Shown: positions 1 to 7,309 of the stretch, piece after piece
Position numbering within the stretch: position 1 is the first letter of the stretch
Layout: each line of letters begins with the position of its first letter
Origin: a virus
Length of the DNA stretch: 44,913 nucleotides
Strand: one strand, 5' to 3'
Virus record (IMG/VR): IMGVR_UViG_3300023223_000371
Location: 1 to 44,913 of that record
The notes under the pieces: model-generated
Database searches by the model: none
The model's input: the letters and a program-made list of their open reading frames with translations, nothing else
Told to the model about the DNA's origin: nothing
Program-made: the position numbers and the translations under genes

Positions 1-144
1 TCAGTTCATCAGAAGCGCGATCACTTGAGATTGAAAACGTTTTTGGTGAATTTGACGCGGCTGACAATTTCGACTTAGTCCCTACCACAAAAACAGATGA
101 GTTTGAGCTGACTACGCGTTCTGACATAGCCGTAAGGGCCGGGA
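1..144. repeat. Terminal direct repeat, left copy
   Basis: These 144 bases are identical to the last 144 bases of the window. The repeat lies inside one open reading frame that reads through the join, so the unit genome is about 44,769 bp. It may be an assembly overlap of a circularly permuted genome or a real short terminal redundancy; the sequence alone cannot decide. Confidence 0.97.
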
Positions 145-905
145 CGTACTTTATACGAATATCTGGTGTAAATACTTTTGATACGAGTGATACTTTAGTT
201 TTAGAAATAGAGCTAACCGCCGACATAGTAGATCCCGACAATATAATTAACGGTTTACTTTTTGAGGGGTCTACCGAGATTTTCCCAACAAGTCATGCCA
301 CCTCAATAGGATTTCTTACATTAAGCTACTCTAACGGAATTGGTGAAACCGGCATAAACTACGCAACCGTTGCCGGAAAATACGATTCACATAATGGTAA
401 AGTTTCCGTAAATGCCACCACAGGAGAAATTACCCCCGTTGTTGCTCTTGTTGATGGAAATCATTTTATCAGAATAGAAGTAACCGACTCGACTGGTAAC
501 AGTTTTCAACGCCCTTTTGCGTTTCGCGTTGGAGTTATAAATGCCTTGAACATTATCGTCACAGGAACGACGTACAGCGACTCACCGGTGAACGGTGACG
601 TGGTGGCAATAATTTCACCTTCGGATAACACTTTATATCGTTATGAGATGGTGCCAAAGACAGGCCGTAATGCTGACGTAGCTTTTATAATCGACGCGGC
701 TGGTAACATAACGGTAAATGATGCCGGTTCTATTAACGGTGGGGATCAATATTGCTATACAGTAAGATTAAAAGATGACTGCGACGAATCTATTCAACAA
801 ATGTGTTTAGATGAAACAGGTGCTTTCGTCCCACAAACACCAGAGCCTAATGTGCCTTTCACCCCGGAAAACTCGTTTGAATACGAAGAATGTGACGGAA
901 CTTAA
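1..905 (+). CDS. Tail-associated adhesin with cadherin/Ig-like domains (C-terminal part)
   Basis: This is the 3' part of a gene that begins at 44721 and continues across the terminal repeat. Codons are in phase from base 3 and remain open to the TAA at 903-905. Joined across the repeat, the protein has 317 residues. An internal TTG at 546 is in the same frame and is not a separate gene start. The sequence is beta-rich with repeated patterns such as NGKVSVNATTGEI, typical of cadherin-like or Ig-like phage adhesion domains. It ends in a Cys/acidic segment (CYTVRLKDDCDES, EYEECDGT). It lies between two other fibre-like genes after the distal tail genes, so a tail-tip or receptor-binding role is inferred. 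No enzyme motif is visible. Confidence 0.85.
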   Translation, partial: SSSEARSLEIENVFGEFDAADNFDLVPTTKTDEFELTTRSDIAVRAGTYFIRISGVNTFDTSDTLVLEIELTADIVDPDNIINGLLFEGSTEIFPTSHATSIGFLTLSYSNGIGETGINYATVAGKYDSHNGKVSVNATTGEITPVVALVDGNHFIRIEVTDSTGNSFQRPFAFRVGVINALNIIVTGTTYSDSPVNGDVVAIISPSDNTLYRYEMVPKTGRNADVAFIIDAAGNITVNDAGSINGGDQYCYTVRLKDDCDESIQQMCLDETGAFVPQTPEPNVPFTPENSFEYEECDGT

Positions 906-908
906 CTT

Positions 909-2360
909 ATGTCTAATATTTTTACTACAGCCGACGAAGGCGATTTTATAACTTCAGATGATCCTACAACGTTAGCTTATGCTAAGGTAGGACCTGCGCC
1001 GAACACTCCTGACAACGTCGGACCTTTTACGGTTTTCGCGGACTGTACAGACGCTAACGTTGCATTCTGTGAGGTCTTACCGTCTACTGCCGCATGTCCG
1101 ATAATCAATATGAAAGTTACTCATAAGATAGCCGCGGGAATTAATATAGGAGGGACACTATTCCCTTTAGGCTGTCACTCCATAGATATGACGGGTGATA
1201 CGGTTATAGATAATGCGAACAATCTCAACATGCCCCAGCAAGTATGGGAGAAGCGTCATACTGACGGCTCAGTTTTTGCTAGATTTGAGACTCGTAACAT
1301 CCTACAAAATGGCGTTAGTATAGAAACGATAGAATCAGTTTTCATGACTTCCGGCAGGGGAGTAGAACAGGTAAGCCATATTCAATCTGATGTTTTCGGT
1401 CTAACCGTTGATGACATTACCGCAAATGACACTATAGGGACTCTCACTGGAATAGGTGAACTTTCGACCGCAGCACTTACCTCTACAGCTACATTCGATC
1501 CCGGAGGAACTGAAATTCTAATAGAATGGACAAAAGGAGATTTTTCATGTCTTGCACCTCTCTTGACAGTTCCCGTATTCTTCGGGGATTTTTCGCCTTC
1601 TATAGATGTGGGGGAGATTGATGCTTTTACCGCTACGGCTACAAACACGGACTTTTACTCAATAACGGGGGGCACAGACGCGGCACTTTTTGAGATAATA
1701 TCAAACACAGGGGTAGTTACTTTTATAGACCCTTCTAGTGAGGGTAGTTTTGACGTAGAGATAACGGCTAGTAATGCTATAGGTACGGATGTTCAAAGTT
1801 ACGCCGTATCCGTTTCCGTAGGGAGTTTTTCTGAAACAGAATGGACCGGTTGGATCTTTACAGAGTTTGCCAGCCTTAATGGTACAGTAGTATTCGACGG
1901 TAATACTCCCGGTAATCCGGCACCCGGATACACTATACGTAGAGATCAAACCAGCAATCCCGCTGATGTATTCGCAACGACGACAAAAGACTGGAATGTA
2001 TCTAGCTCTCCTACCTCGTTAGATATATCTGTAGATGTTAAGGCCGATGATAGAAACACAGCCGGTGGGTCTACTTTTGGATTTGATATTCTAATCGTTC
2101 AAGATAGTAAAAATTACGGCCTTGTTGACTCCTCTAATACCGATTGGACTACAAATACCTACATAGGAGTAACAGCAACATCATTTGGTGAGTTTACCGT
2201 AGCTTCAGAGGTTGTAACTTTCACCCCTGGTTCAAATCCAGATTTCTCACAACCTTTTCTACTTGGTCTAGCCGTTCACATCCTTGGATCGGGGTCAGGC
2301 AATAACGGGAAATTCCATAAAATATCATTTGACAACTTGACTATCACTTTAAATCCTTAA
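909..2360 (+). CDS. Putative tail fibre/adhesin with a cadherin-like domain
   Basis: This 483-aa protein starts three bases after the previous stop, in the distal tail cluster. Residues about 220-305 form a cadherin-like repeat recognisable from YSITGGTDAALFEI followed by NTGVVTF. Residues about 306-483 look like a jelly-roll or carbohydrate-binding module, with a WTGWIF start and alternating beta segments ending FDNLTITLNP. The N-terminal 200 residues resemble nothing I can name. Such proteins normally decorate the tail tip or side fibres and bind the host surface. The same cadherin motif recurs in the 847-aa protein two genes upstream, so the cluster shares a domain set. Fibre assignment is by context and domain type. 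Confidence 0.7.
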   Translation: MSNIFTTADEGDFITSDDPTTLAYAKVGPAPNTPDNVGPFTVFADCTDANVAFCEVLPSTAACPIINMKVTHKIAAGINIGGTLFPLGCHSIDMTGDTVIDNANNLNMPQQVWEKRHTDGSVFARFETRNILQNGVSIETIESVFMTSGRGVEQVSHIQSDVFGLTVDDITANDTIGTLTGIGELSTAALTSTATFDPGGTEILIEWTKGDFSCLAPLLTVPVFFGDFSPSIDVGEIDAFTATATNTDFYSITGGTDAALFEIISNTGVVTFIDPSSEGSFDVEITASNAIGTDVQSYAVSVSVGSFSETEWTGWIFTEFASLNGTVVFDGNTPGNPAPGYTIRRDQTSNPADVFATTTKDWNVSSSPTSLDISVDVKADDRNTAGGSTFGFDILIVQDSKNYGLVDSSNTDWTTNTYIGVTATSFGEFTVASEVVTFTPGSNPDFSQPFLLGLAVHILGSGSGNNGKFHKISFDNLTITLNP

Positions 2361-2384
2361 CAAAACACAAAAACAGGAAACCAA

Positions 2385-2489
2385 ATGGCCATAAAACGAA
2401 AAGGAAAACAAAACAGTTCGAGACGTAAAACAGGCCGGAGTTTGTCGGAAGTAATTTCAGATAAAAAGAAAGGTCTAAGTAAAGGTTGA
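2385..2489 (+). CDS. Small basic protein (34 aa)
   Basis: The ORF starts at an ATG preceded by ACAGGAAACC, the ribosome binding sequence used before many virion genes here (for example at 2537, 34284 and 37934). The peptide, beginning MAIKRKGKQNSSRRK, is Lys/Arg rich and resembles no family I recognise. It sits between the last fibre gene and the DUF1353-like gene. The repeated leader and clean start favour a real gene, but its length makes it uncertain. Confidence 0.55.
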   Translation: MAIKRKGKQNSSRRKTGRSLSEVISDKKKGLSKG

Positions 2490-2536
2490 CGAAGCTGTAA
2501 ATAAGCGTTCGTGAACGGTAATAGGAAACCAAAAAC

Positions 2537-3004
2537 ATGTTAGTACGAGACTTCGATTTTACAAAGTGCAAGAGACGGGTATACAAATACCAACTTGAAC
2601 GAGAAGTAAACACTCATCTAGGCGTATTCTACAGGGCTTTTACGTCTAAATACATTTCCCTTTCAAATGATGGTTTGTTAACTCAAAGTATAGATTACAG
2701 ATGGGACGGGTGCAGCGGTCCAACGTGGGACAACGAGACGGCTACTTGGTGGCATGGCTCGACCATGCAAGGTGGCTGTTGTCACGATGGAGGATATCAA
2801 GCCTTACGTGAGGGTTGGATGATTCCCGAAGGTCTTGACGAAAAAGAATACTACAAAGACTTTTGTATGCTGAGATTTGCTATTGACACCATGTTCCACA
2901 CTCAGTTACTCGCTGATGGATTCAGTAGTTTTCGTGCCGGATACTATTATTATGGTGTTCGGAAATTTGGAGAAAAACACGCATTACCGGAGAGATTGAA
3001 ATGA
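2537..3004 (+). CDS. DUF1353 / phospholipase A2-like protein
   Basis: This 155-aa protein has an ordered motif set: WDGCSGP near residue 57, CCHDGGYQALREG near 80, RFAIDTMFHTQLL near 114 and GYYYYGVRKFG near the C-terminus. The DGxSxP, HDxxY and D-x-x-F series is shared by DUF1353 phage proteins and by bacterial phospholipases A2, where the HD pair is catalytic; the GVRKFG end is typical of DUF1353. The ribosome binding site is AGGAAACC. The gene comes after the fibres and its stop overlaps the start of a lipoprotein gene in an ATGA tetranucleotide. A role in envelope modification or lysis is plausible but unproven. No classical endolysin was recognised in the window. Confidence 0.68.
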   Translation: MLVRDFDFTKCKRRVYKYQLEREVNTHLGVFYRAFTSKYISLSNDGLLTQSIDYRWDGCSGPTWDNETATWWHGSTMQGGCCHDGGYQALREGWMIPEGLDEKEYYKDFCMLRFAIDTMFHTQLLADGFSSFRAGYYYYGVRKFGEKHALPERLK

Positions 3005-3180
3005 AAAAACTTTTAGTACTCCTTACGTTTGTTTTCTGTTCCTCATGTCAAACGACAATAAAAAGCCCTGTGACTCAAATCGAGTACACAGGGGCTATCG
3101 ATTACCGAGGGATTAGTATAACTGCAAAACCTCCTTTTTGGGACTATGCATGTGATCTATGGGATTGGATGGTAAATTAA
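3001..3180 (+). CDS. Small lipoprotein, possible outer-membrane spanin-type subunit
   Basis: This 59-aa ORF overlaps the stop of the DUF1353-like gene (ATGA). It begins MKKLLVLLTFVFCSSC, a signal peptide ending in a lipobox-like CSSC with Cys16 as the likely lipidated residue. The mature part is about 43 residues and ends WDYACDLWDWMVN. Size and position at the end of the late operon fit an Rz1-type or unimolecular-spanin-like lysis protein, but it is not proline rich and has no C-terminal membrane segment. A general phage lipoprotein, such as a superinfection-exclusion protein, is the alternative. Confidence 0.62.
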   Translation: MKKLLVLLTFVFCSSCQTTIKSPVTQIEYTGAIDYRGISITAKPPFWDYACDLWDWMVN

Positions 3181-3185
3181 AGTTT

Positions 3186-3240
3186 CTCCCCTTGTCCTTT
3201 TGGTTTCCTATAACGTGTTTTAGGACAGGGGGAGTTTTAT
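3186..3240. terminator. Bidirectional terminator between converging operons
   Basis: Arms 3186-3198 and 3222-3234 pair over 13 bp (CTCCCCTTGTCCT with AGGACAGGGGGAG, one G-U), followed by TTTTATTTT on the plus strand. The hairpin sits exactly between the plus-strand virion operon and the end of the minus-strand operon. Confidence 0.88.
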
Positions 3241-3241
3241 T

Positions 3242-3421
3242 TTAGTCTTCATCTTCTGTGTACGATACGACAGCTTGACAATAGTAACTTACTCCTGCCT
3301 CACGTGATAGGGATACAGGGCCTAGAGGATGATACCCCTTATGTATTAGATCAAGAACCTGCACCATTATCATATTGCTGTCTGACCCTTCTATAATAAG
3401 ATAAGACTTTATTTTTTTCAC
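3242..3421 (-). CDS. DUF1737-like small protein (GTG start)
   Basis: Reading the minus strand gives a 59-aa frame starting with GTG whose first bases overlap the stop of the resolvase gene (GTGA). The protein has the pattern of DUF1737: an opening KSYLIIEGSD, a helix, HKGYHPLGPVSLS, then YYCQAVVSY. It compares with the family's EELxxxVNxxIxEGWxPxGGxSVxxxxxYxQAMV shape. DUF1737 proteins are short and of unknown function. The gene closes the minus-strand operon just before the terminator. The non-ATG start explains why it is easily missed. Confidence 0.75.
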   Translation of the reverse strand: MKKIKSYLIIEGSDSNMIMVQVLDLIHKGYHPLGPVSLSREAGVSYYCQAVVSYTEDED

Positions 3422-3969
3422 AATTCACACCCACTGTTGACCCACAACATGCACAGTGCATCAGCCGTCTGAGCCGTTGGTTTTGCTTTCACGAAAACAA
3501 CCTCACCTTTTTTATTACGTTTCATCCGTTGAACTTCAGGGAACTTTGAAGTTGCAAAGTCTCTTAAAATTTTCTTTCGTCTGTCATAATTGTGTTGTCC
3601 ACTCGGTAATTCAATTCCTAACTGAGACATCCAGTGAGCGGGGAGTTGTTTTTTGAGGGGGCAAGAGTACGCGAGAAAACACATTAGCCAACAATGGTAG
3701 TTTGCTGAAAATCTCCAAGCGGTTTTATCCGTGTCGCCGTTACGGTTTGATACTTGCTCAATCCAGCATTTCGGACTTATGTGTTCTGGAATATTTTCGT
3801 CTATATCGTTAAAAATTTGTGCGATACCTTCAACTTGTATTTCGCTAAACTCTTTAGCCTTACAGCCTACTGGCAGTTTCGGCATATTGGATACAAAGAC
3901 TTCACCTTCGATACACCAAGCGATTCCTCCGTGTACCCCAGCGTCGATGCATAAAGTGTCCCGCATCAT
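3418..3969 (-). CDS. RuvC-like Holliday junction resolvase/endonuclease
   Basis: This 183-aa protein has the RNase H-fold layout of phage RuvC-like nucleases. It shows a first beta strand with CIDAGVHGGIAW (Asp9), a second acidic strand CWIEQVS (Glu71), and a C-terminal helix with TAQTADALCML providing the last Asp. The family cleaves branched DNA at recombination or packaging intermediates using two metal ions. It is translationally coupled: its ATG overlaps the stop of the upstream gene, and its stop overlaps the GTG of the DUF1737-like gene. In this operon with a SNF2-type helicase, a role in processing replication and recombination intermediates is inferred. Confidence 0.78.
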   Translation of the reverse strand: MMRDTLCIDAGVHGGIAWCIEGEVFVSNMPKLPVGCKAKEFSEIQVEGIAQIFNDIDENIPEHISPKCWIEQVSNRNGDTDKTAWRFSANYHCWLMCFLAYSCPLKKQLPAHWMSQLGIELPSGQHNYDRRKKILRDFATSKFPEVQRMKRNKKGEVVFVKAKPTAQTADALCMLWVNSGCEL

Positions 3970-4295
3970 GACTTTACCTCTTTTCGTGCTACGAAGAAAT
4001 ACCCGATTAGGAATACTCCAAAAGCTATGTAATCACATATTGTTTCAGTTTGTGACTGCGGTCTCCAGTTCCAGCCAAAATACGCGGTTTCTAGAATCCA
4101 AAATATAATACCCAACTTCATTAGATTATTCATTCTTCCTCTCCTAAATCTCTTAGAGTTTTTTTTAGCCAAATTAATAACCTTAGTGTCAATATCAGTT
4201 ACACAGTTCCATTCTAGAGTACTTACAATATCTTTTAGGACTTTTTTTAGTAGGATGTTTTCCTCGTATATTCTATCAAAAGTAGATTTTTTCAT
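3966..4295 (-). CDS. Membrane protein with two C-terminal TM segments
   Basis: I chose the start giving MKKSTFDRIYEEN because it overlaps the upstream stop (ATGA) and is preceded by GGAGAG; an ATG 15 bases further upstream lacks this spacing. The 109-aa product has a charged, probably helical N-terminal half and two hydrophobic segments (LGIIFWILETAYFGW and YIAFGVFLIGYFFVA) near residues 58-75 and 86-105. The function is unknown. A small two-TM phage protein could act in superinfection exclusion or holin-like permeabilisation, but there is no specific evidence. Confidence 0.7.
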   Translation of the reverse strand: MKKSTFDRIYEENILLKKVLKDIVSTLEWNCVTDIDTKVINLAKKNSKRFRRGRMNNLMKLGIIFWILETAYFGWNWRPQSQTETICDYIAFGVFLIGYFFVARKEVKS

Positions 4296-4453
4296 TTTCT
4301 CTCCAACCATTTAAGATGCCCCGCATCCTCTTCACTTAATAGGAATCCGGTTAGGATATCGATCATCTCGCATACATCAACACTCCTCATAGATGCTAGT
4401 TCGTTTAGATGGTATAGGGCTAGTGGCCCCATTATCTTTATTTCGTTACTCAT
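4292..4453 (-). CDS. Small hypothetical protein (53 aa)
   Basis: This minus-strand frame begins MSNEIKIMGPLALYHLNELA and ends GHLKWLERK. Its ATG overlaps the upstream stop and its stop overlaps the start of the next gene, both as ATGA. Such precise coupling on both sides strongly supports a real gene, although the product is unrecognised. It is predicted mostly helical and is acidic in the C-terminal half. Confidence 0.72.
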   Translation of the reverse strand: MSNEIKIMGPLALYHLNELASMRSVDVCEMIDILTGFLLSEEDAGHLKWLERK

Positions 4454-4599
4454 CTCGCCACCCCAAGTTTCACTACGTTCTCACAAGCCCTTACCGCTTC
4501 ATTCCAAGCACGTTTAGCACCTTCTTTATGGGTATCACCTTCGTACAAACGACTTTCACCTTGTTTCTTCCAATATTCTTCAAAATTTCTATAGTTCAT
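4450..4599 (-). CDS. Small hypothetical protein (49 aa)
   Basis: This minus-strand frame begins MNYRNFEEYWKKQGESRLYE and ends ENVVKLGVAR. It overlaps the 3' end of the upstream winged-helix-like gene by 11 bases and its stop overlaps the next start (ATGA). The central GDTHKEGAKRAWNEAVRAC resembles a single amphipathic helix. No family is recognised; coupling and coding character support it. Confidence 0.7.
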   Translation of the reverse strand: MNYRNFEEYWKKQGESRLYEGDTHKEGAKRAWNEAVRACENVVKLGVAR

Positions 4600-4858
4600 C
4601 GTTTAACCAGCCTTTACGGGTTAGAAAATATCCACGGCCTGCAACCATCCCGTCTTGCCACAGAGAACACAGAGTAACAAATTCAAGCTCTTTTAGCTCC
4701 TTCATTACTATTTTCAGATCTGATACGTCTATAAATATTCTTCGTATGTTTAGCTCCGCTTGGAGTGCAGAGTATAGCCTCCAGACATCCTCCCAGCTTT
4801 TTAGGATAAATATTACCTGTTTTTGTACTCTTGTTAATATTATTTTCCGTGTGCTCAT
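4589..4858 (-). CDS. Possible winged-helix protein (89 aa)
   Basis: The protein has three helix-like stretches (EDVWRLYSALQAEL, SDLKIVMKELKELE) followed by a beta-hairpin VTLCSLWQDGMVAGRGYFLT. This is the order seen in small winged-helix DNA-binding domains, and the RGYFLTRKG end looks like a wing. Assignment is by pattern only. It is coupled to its upstream neighbour by an ATGA overlap and may be a regulator of the minus-strand operon or of early promoters. Confidence 0.6.
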   Translation of the reverse strand: MSTRKIILTRVQKQVIFILKSWEDVWRLYSALQAELNIRRIFIDVSDLKIVMKELKELEFVTLCSLWQDGMVAGRGYFLTRKGWLNDEL

Positions 4859-5067
4859 TTCATCACCTTTACTTTGTCGCTCACATAAGTTAGATATTCC
4901 TCATTTATTTTGAAAAAATAGGGATGCTCAACCGTGTAACGCCAACTCTGCTTCCCTCTCCACCACTGACGTGTTACCGCCATGCCCTCAACAATCGCAA
5001 CAACGTAAAATGTTCTGATGTTTGGATTACCTTCGCTGTAGGTCAGTCTATATTTTCCGATTTTCAT
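4855..5067 (-). CDS. Small hypothetical protein (70 aa)
   Basis: This beta-rich 70-aa protein has an aromatic, basic middle (RQWWRGKQSWRYTVEHPYFF). It starts within the stop of the SNF2-like helicase gene (ATGA) and its stop overlaps the next start. No family is recognised. It could be a helicase partner given the coupling, which is inference only. Confidence 0.65.
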   Translation of the reverse strand: MKIGKYRLTYSEGNPNIRTFYVVAIVEGMAVTRQWWRGKQSWRYTVEHPYFFKINEEYLTYVSDKVKVMK

Positions 5068-6578
5068 TTCATCACCACATCTATGTTACGTTGTTTTCTT
5101 AAACTTGTTTTAAGTATCTGTGCGTCCATCGAGCCATACCAGCAAAGGTAATACACGTTTACGGCATTCTCTTGCCCTATGCGGTGCGCACGGTCCTCAC
5201 ATTGTACGTTCTCACCTGGAACCCACGAGGATTCCACAAAGACAACATTAGTTGCTGCCGTTAACGTGATGCCTACACCTGCCGCCTGTATGTTTCCTAT
5301 GAAAACTCGTACTTCGTCCCGATCTTGGAAAGCATCAACCCTAGGTTGGCGGAACTCATTGGGCGTTCCTCCTGTGACAACTTGAGGCCAGTAAGGTCTT
5401 AACTCACTTTCAAGAGCGTCCACCACGTCCTTATGATGCGCAAAAACTATAACTTTCTCATCGTTATCTAAAATATCCTTAATGAATTCTACAGAAGGTT
5501 TAACTTTCTCCATAGCTAACTCTTTACGTGCCGATGACATACCTTCAAGAGGTGGCATGCGTTTGCCTGTCTCGATCGCTCTTATAACTTCGTCACGGTA
5601 TCCGTCCTCTCCTTTCAGAATACGCCGTACCTGTGCCGTAGTACTCAAATCCACTACTGAGATCGTCTTATCCGGTAACTGTGTTAGAACGTCCTTCTTT
5701 AGTCTCCTAATCATGAAACGTTCACGTAAGATTGAGTTAAGAATATTTAAGTTAGATGCACCTCGATAGTTCCATACTTTACGATTCGTTACACATTTCA
5801 ATTTATTATCAAATCTCCTTATATTCTCAAGGAATCCGGCACAGAAAAACTTACCGTACTTTTCCATAGTCCTAAAATCTTTCGGTAGATACTTGCGAAA
5901 CAAACCGTTTAACATCGGCCATAACTCTATGGGCCTGTTGCTCATTGGTGTACCTGACATTGCTACAACTCGTTCCGAACGTTCGCATATTTCAAGTACT
6001 GCCTGTGTCCTTTTAGCGTCTGGATTCTTTAAATAGTGTGCTTCGTCAATTGCAATCAAATCCCAATCTTGCGAAAGTCCTTTTTTGTTGTAATGGACGA
6101 TGTCGTAATTTATGATTGTTATTTGGTGGGATAACTCAGGATCTTTTTCGTTAAATTCATTTTTACGCCCTTCAATTATTGAAATATGTCTTGTTGATAT
6201 AATCCATTTCCTTAGCTCATTCGCCCAGTTTTGTTTAAGACTTGAAGGACAGATAATAAGAATCTTTTTAGGCTTAACGTTGTTGATCAAACCGCAAGTC
6301 TGTATAGTCTTCCCAAGTCCTTGATCATCAGCTAGTAAACACTTTTTGACTTTAGTCATATATGCGATACCGGCGTTTTGGTATGGTAAGTACTCAAGTC
6401 CTTTAGGTGCGGGGAATTTCTCTTCGTGATCTTTCGCACGTGAGGATAGAGCGCGTTGATGCAGATTATTTGCTATTGGATTATTATTCTGTTCCATACT
6501 TTGGAAGTTCATACATAAATCCGTGCCACTGTAAATACTGCAATAGCCATCAGTAAACTTTCCGTCAATCCATTTCAT
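5064..6578 (-). CDS. SNF2/SWI2-type superfamily 2 DNA helicase/translocase
   Basis: This 504-aa protein carries the full SNF2 motif series: Q-motif region LEYLPYQNAG near 61-70, Walker A DDQGLGKT at 84-91, DEAH box at 178-181, motif III MSGTPMSN, motif V AAGVGITLTAATNVVF and motif VI QCEDRAHRIGQ. The length fits the compact phage versions, which hydrolyse ATP to move on double-stranded DNA and are thought to remodel forks, branch-migrate junctions or displace proteins. It overlaps the zinc-site gene upstream by 14 bases and is coupled to the next gene. With the RuvC-like nuclease four genes downstream it probably forms the recombination and fork-processing part of the operon. Confidence 0.92.
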   Translation of the reverse strand: MKWIDGKFTDGYCSIYSGTDLCMNFQSMEQNNNPIANNLHQRALSSRAKDHEEKFPAPKGLEYLPYQNAGIAYMTKVKKCLLADDQGLGKTIQTCGLINNVKPKKILIICPSSLKQNWANELRKWIISTRHISIIEGRKNEFNEKDPELSHQITIINYDIVHYNKKGLSQDWDLIAIDEAHYLKNPDAKRTQAVLEICERSERVVAMSGTPMSNRPIELWPMLNGLFRKYLPKDFRTMEKYGKFFCAGFLENIRRFDNKLKCVTNRKVWNYRGASNLNILNSILRERFMIRRLKKDVLTQLPDKTISVVDLSTTAQVRRILKGEDGYRDEVIRAIETGKRMPPLEGMSSARKELAMEKVKPSVEFIKDILDNDEKVIVFAHHKDVVDALESELRPYWPQVVTGGTPNEFRQPRVDAFQDRDEVRVFIGNIQAAGVGITLTAATNVVFVESSWVPGENVQCEDRAHRIGQENAVNVYYLCWYGSMDAQILKTSLRKQRNIDVVMK

Positions 6579-6795
6579 TCATGGCCTCTCGTACATCTCC
6601 CTCAAAAATACCGTCCTCAAAATCCTCTCGATTACTTTGAATGAAATCATCGCATTTTTTACAGTAATATACTGAGTAGAATTCACCATCAAATTTACCC
6701 CAGCAATATCTTAGATAAGATGATATCCCAAACCCTTCGCAACAGCCAAAGCACCTGTGAGTTTTTCGGGTTGTTACCCATTTGGAGTTGTTCAT
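6565..6795 (-). CDS. Small zinc-binding-type protein (76 aa)
   Basis: The sequence contains RCFGCCEGFG near residue 14 and YYCKKCDD near residue 43, two CxxC pairs about 27 residues apart, as in treble-clef or zinc-ribbon domains. The C-terminal third is acidic (EDFEDGIFEGDV). It immediately precedes and overlaps the SNF2-like helicase gene. Metal binding is inferred from the Cys pairs; the function is unknown. Confidence 0.68.
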   Translation of the reverse strand: MNNSKWVTTRKTHRCFGCCEGFGISSYLRYCWGKFDGEFYSVYYCKKCDDFIQSNREDFEDGIFEGDVREAMNEMD

Positions 6796-6944
6796 TTCCG
6801 CATCCTAAAGAATCGTTGCATTTCTCGTTGATTATCCCAATAAGTTCTGAGACTAGGAGTATCTAAACCTCCTGCCTGTTTCTTTAAAAACTCCCGTCCG
6901 GTATCACTAAGGGACTCAAGATACTCTCTATACGCCCAGCTCAT
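6792..6944 (-). CDS. Small hypothetical protein (50 aa)
   Basis: This minus-strand frame begins MSWAYREYLESLSDTGREFL and ends MQRFFRMRK. Both ends are ATGA overlaps with neighbouring genes, so it fills what would otherwise be a gap in the operon. The product looks like two amphipathic helices with a basic C-terminus. No family is recognised. Confidence 0.7.
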   Translation of the reverse strand: MSWAYREYLESLSDTGREFLKKQAGGLDTPSLRTYWDNQREMQRFFRMRK

Positions 6945-7246
6945 TTTATTGTCCTTTTTTTGTAGTGGGAGTTTGCTATGGTATCTACACGTTCTACAGA
7001 GTAGTCATTATTTCCCCATATATCAGTCTCAAGAGGTTTCAGTCCTCTGGATTTCCTATCGCTTGCGATATACTCGGATACCACCTCCAAAACCGGTTTG
7101 TATCCAAAAATATCGGGAACAAAAACACATCTACAACCATTCGGGCCATAACTGAATTTTACACGTTTTTTTGATTTAAGCCACTCGTCGGTTCGATAGG
7201 TAATTCTTGCGGCTATTACAGCCTCATCTACTTCTGATTGAGTCAT
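6941..7246 (-). CDS. Hypothetical protein, first gene of the minus-strand operon
   Basis: This 101-aa protein opens the 11-gene operon that ends at 3242. Its N-terminus (MTQSEVDEAVIAARITYRTD) is helical and the middle is beta-rich (VKFSYGPNGCRCVFVP). No family is recognised. The leader holds the phage's CGTAACCATTAACAACGAGAG sequence and a promoter, so its expression should be coordinated with other genes that carry this leader. Confidence 0.68.
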   Translation of the reverse strand: MTQSEVDEAVIAARITYRTDEWLKSKKRVKFSYGPNGCRCVFVPDIFGYKPVLEVVSEYIASDRKSRGLKPLETDIWGNNDYSVERVDTIANSHYKKRTIK

Positions 7247-7258
7247 TCGTTCTCTCTC

Positions 7259-7308
7259 GTTGTTAATGGTTACGAAACTACCCTACACCGTGGTTGGCAG
7301 AAATACAA
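7259..7308 (-). promoter_or_regulatory. Promoter and leader of the minus-strand operon
   Basis: On the minus strand TTGTAT (7308-7303), a 17-base spacer and TAGGGT (7285-7280) are followed after 5 bases by CGTAACCATTAACAACG (7275-7259). The spacer contains TTTCTGCCAA, the reverse complement of the TTGGCAGAAA element of three other promoters. The same -10/leader spacing occurs at four plus-strand promoters (17653, 18313, 20118, 21573) and one base shorter at 10721. Confidence 0.65.
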
Positions 7309-7309
7309 A

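Noticed and set aside
546-905. Separate 119-residue gene beginning with TTG
   Set aside because: The frame is open from the window start and is continuous with the gene beginning at 44721; TTG 546 is an internal codon.
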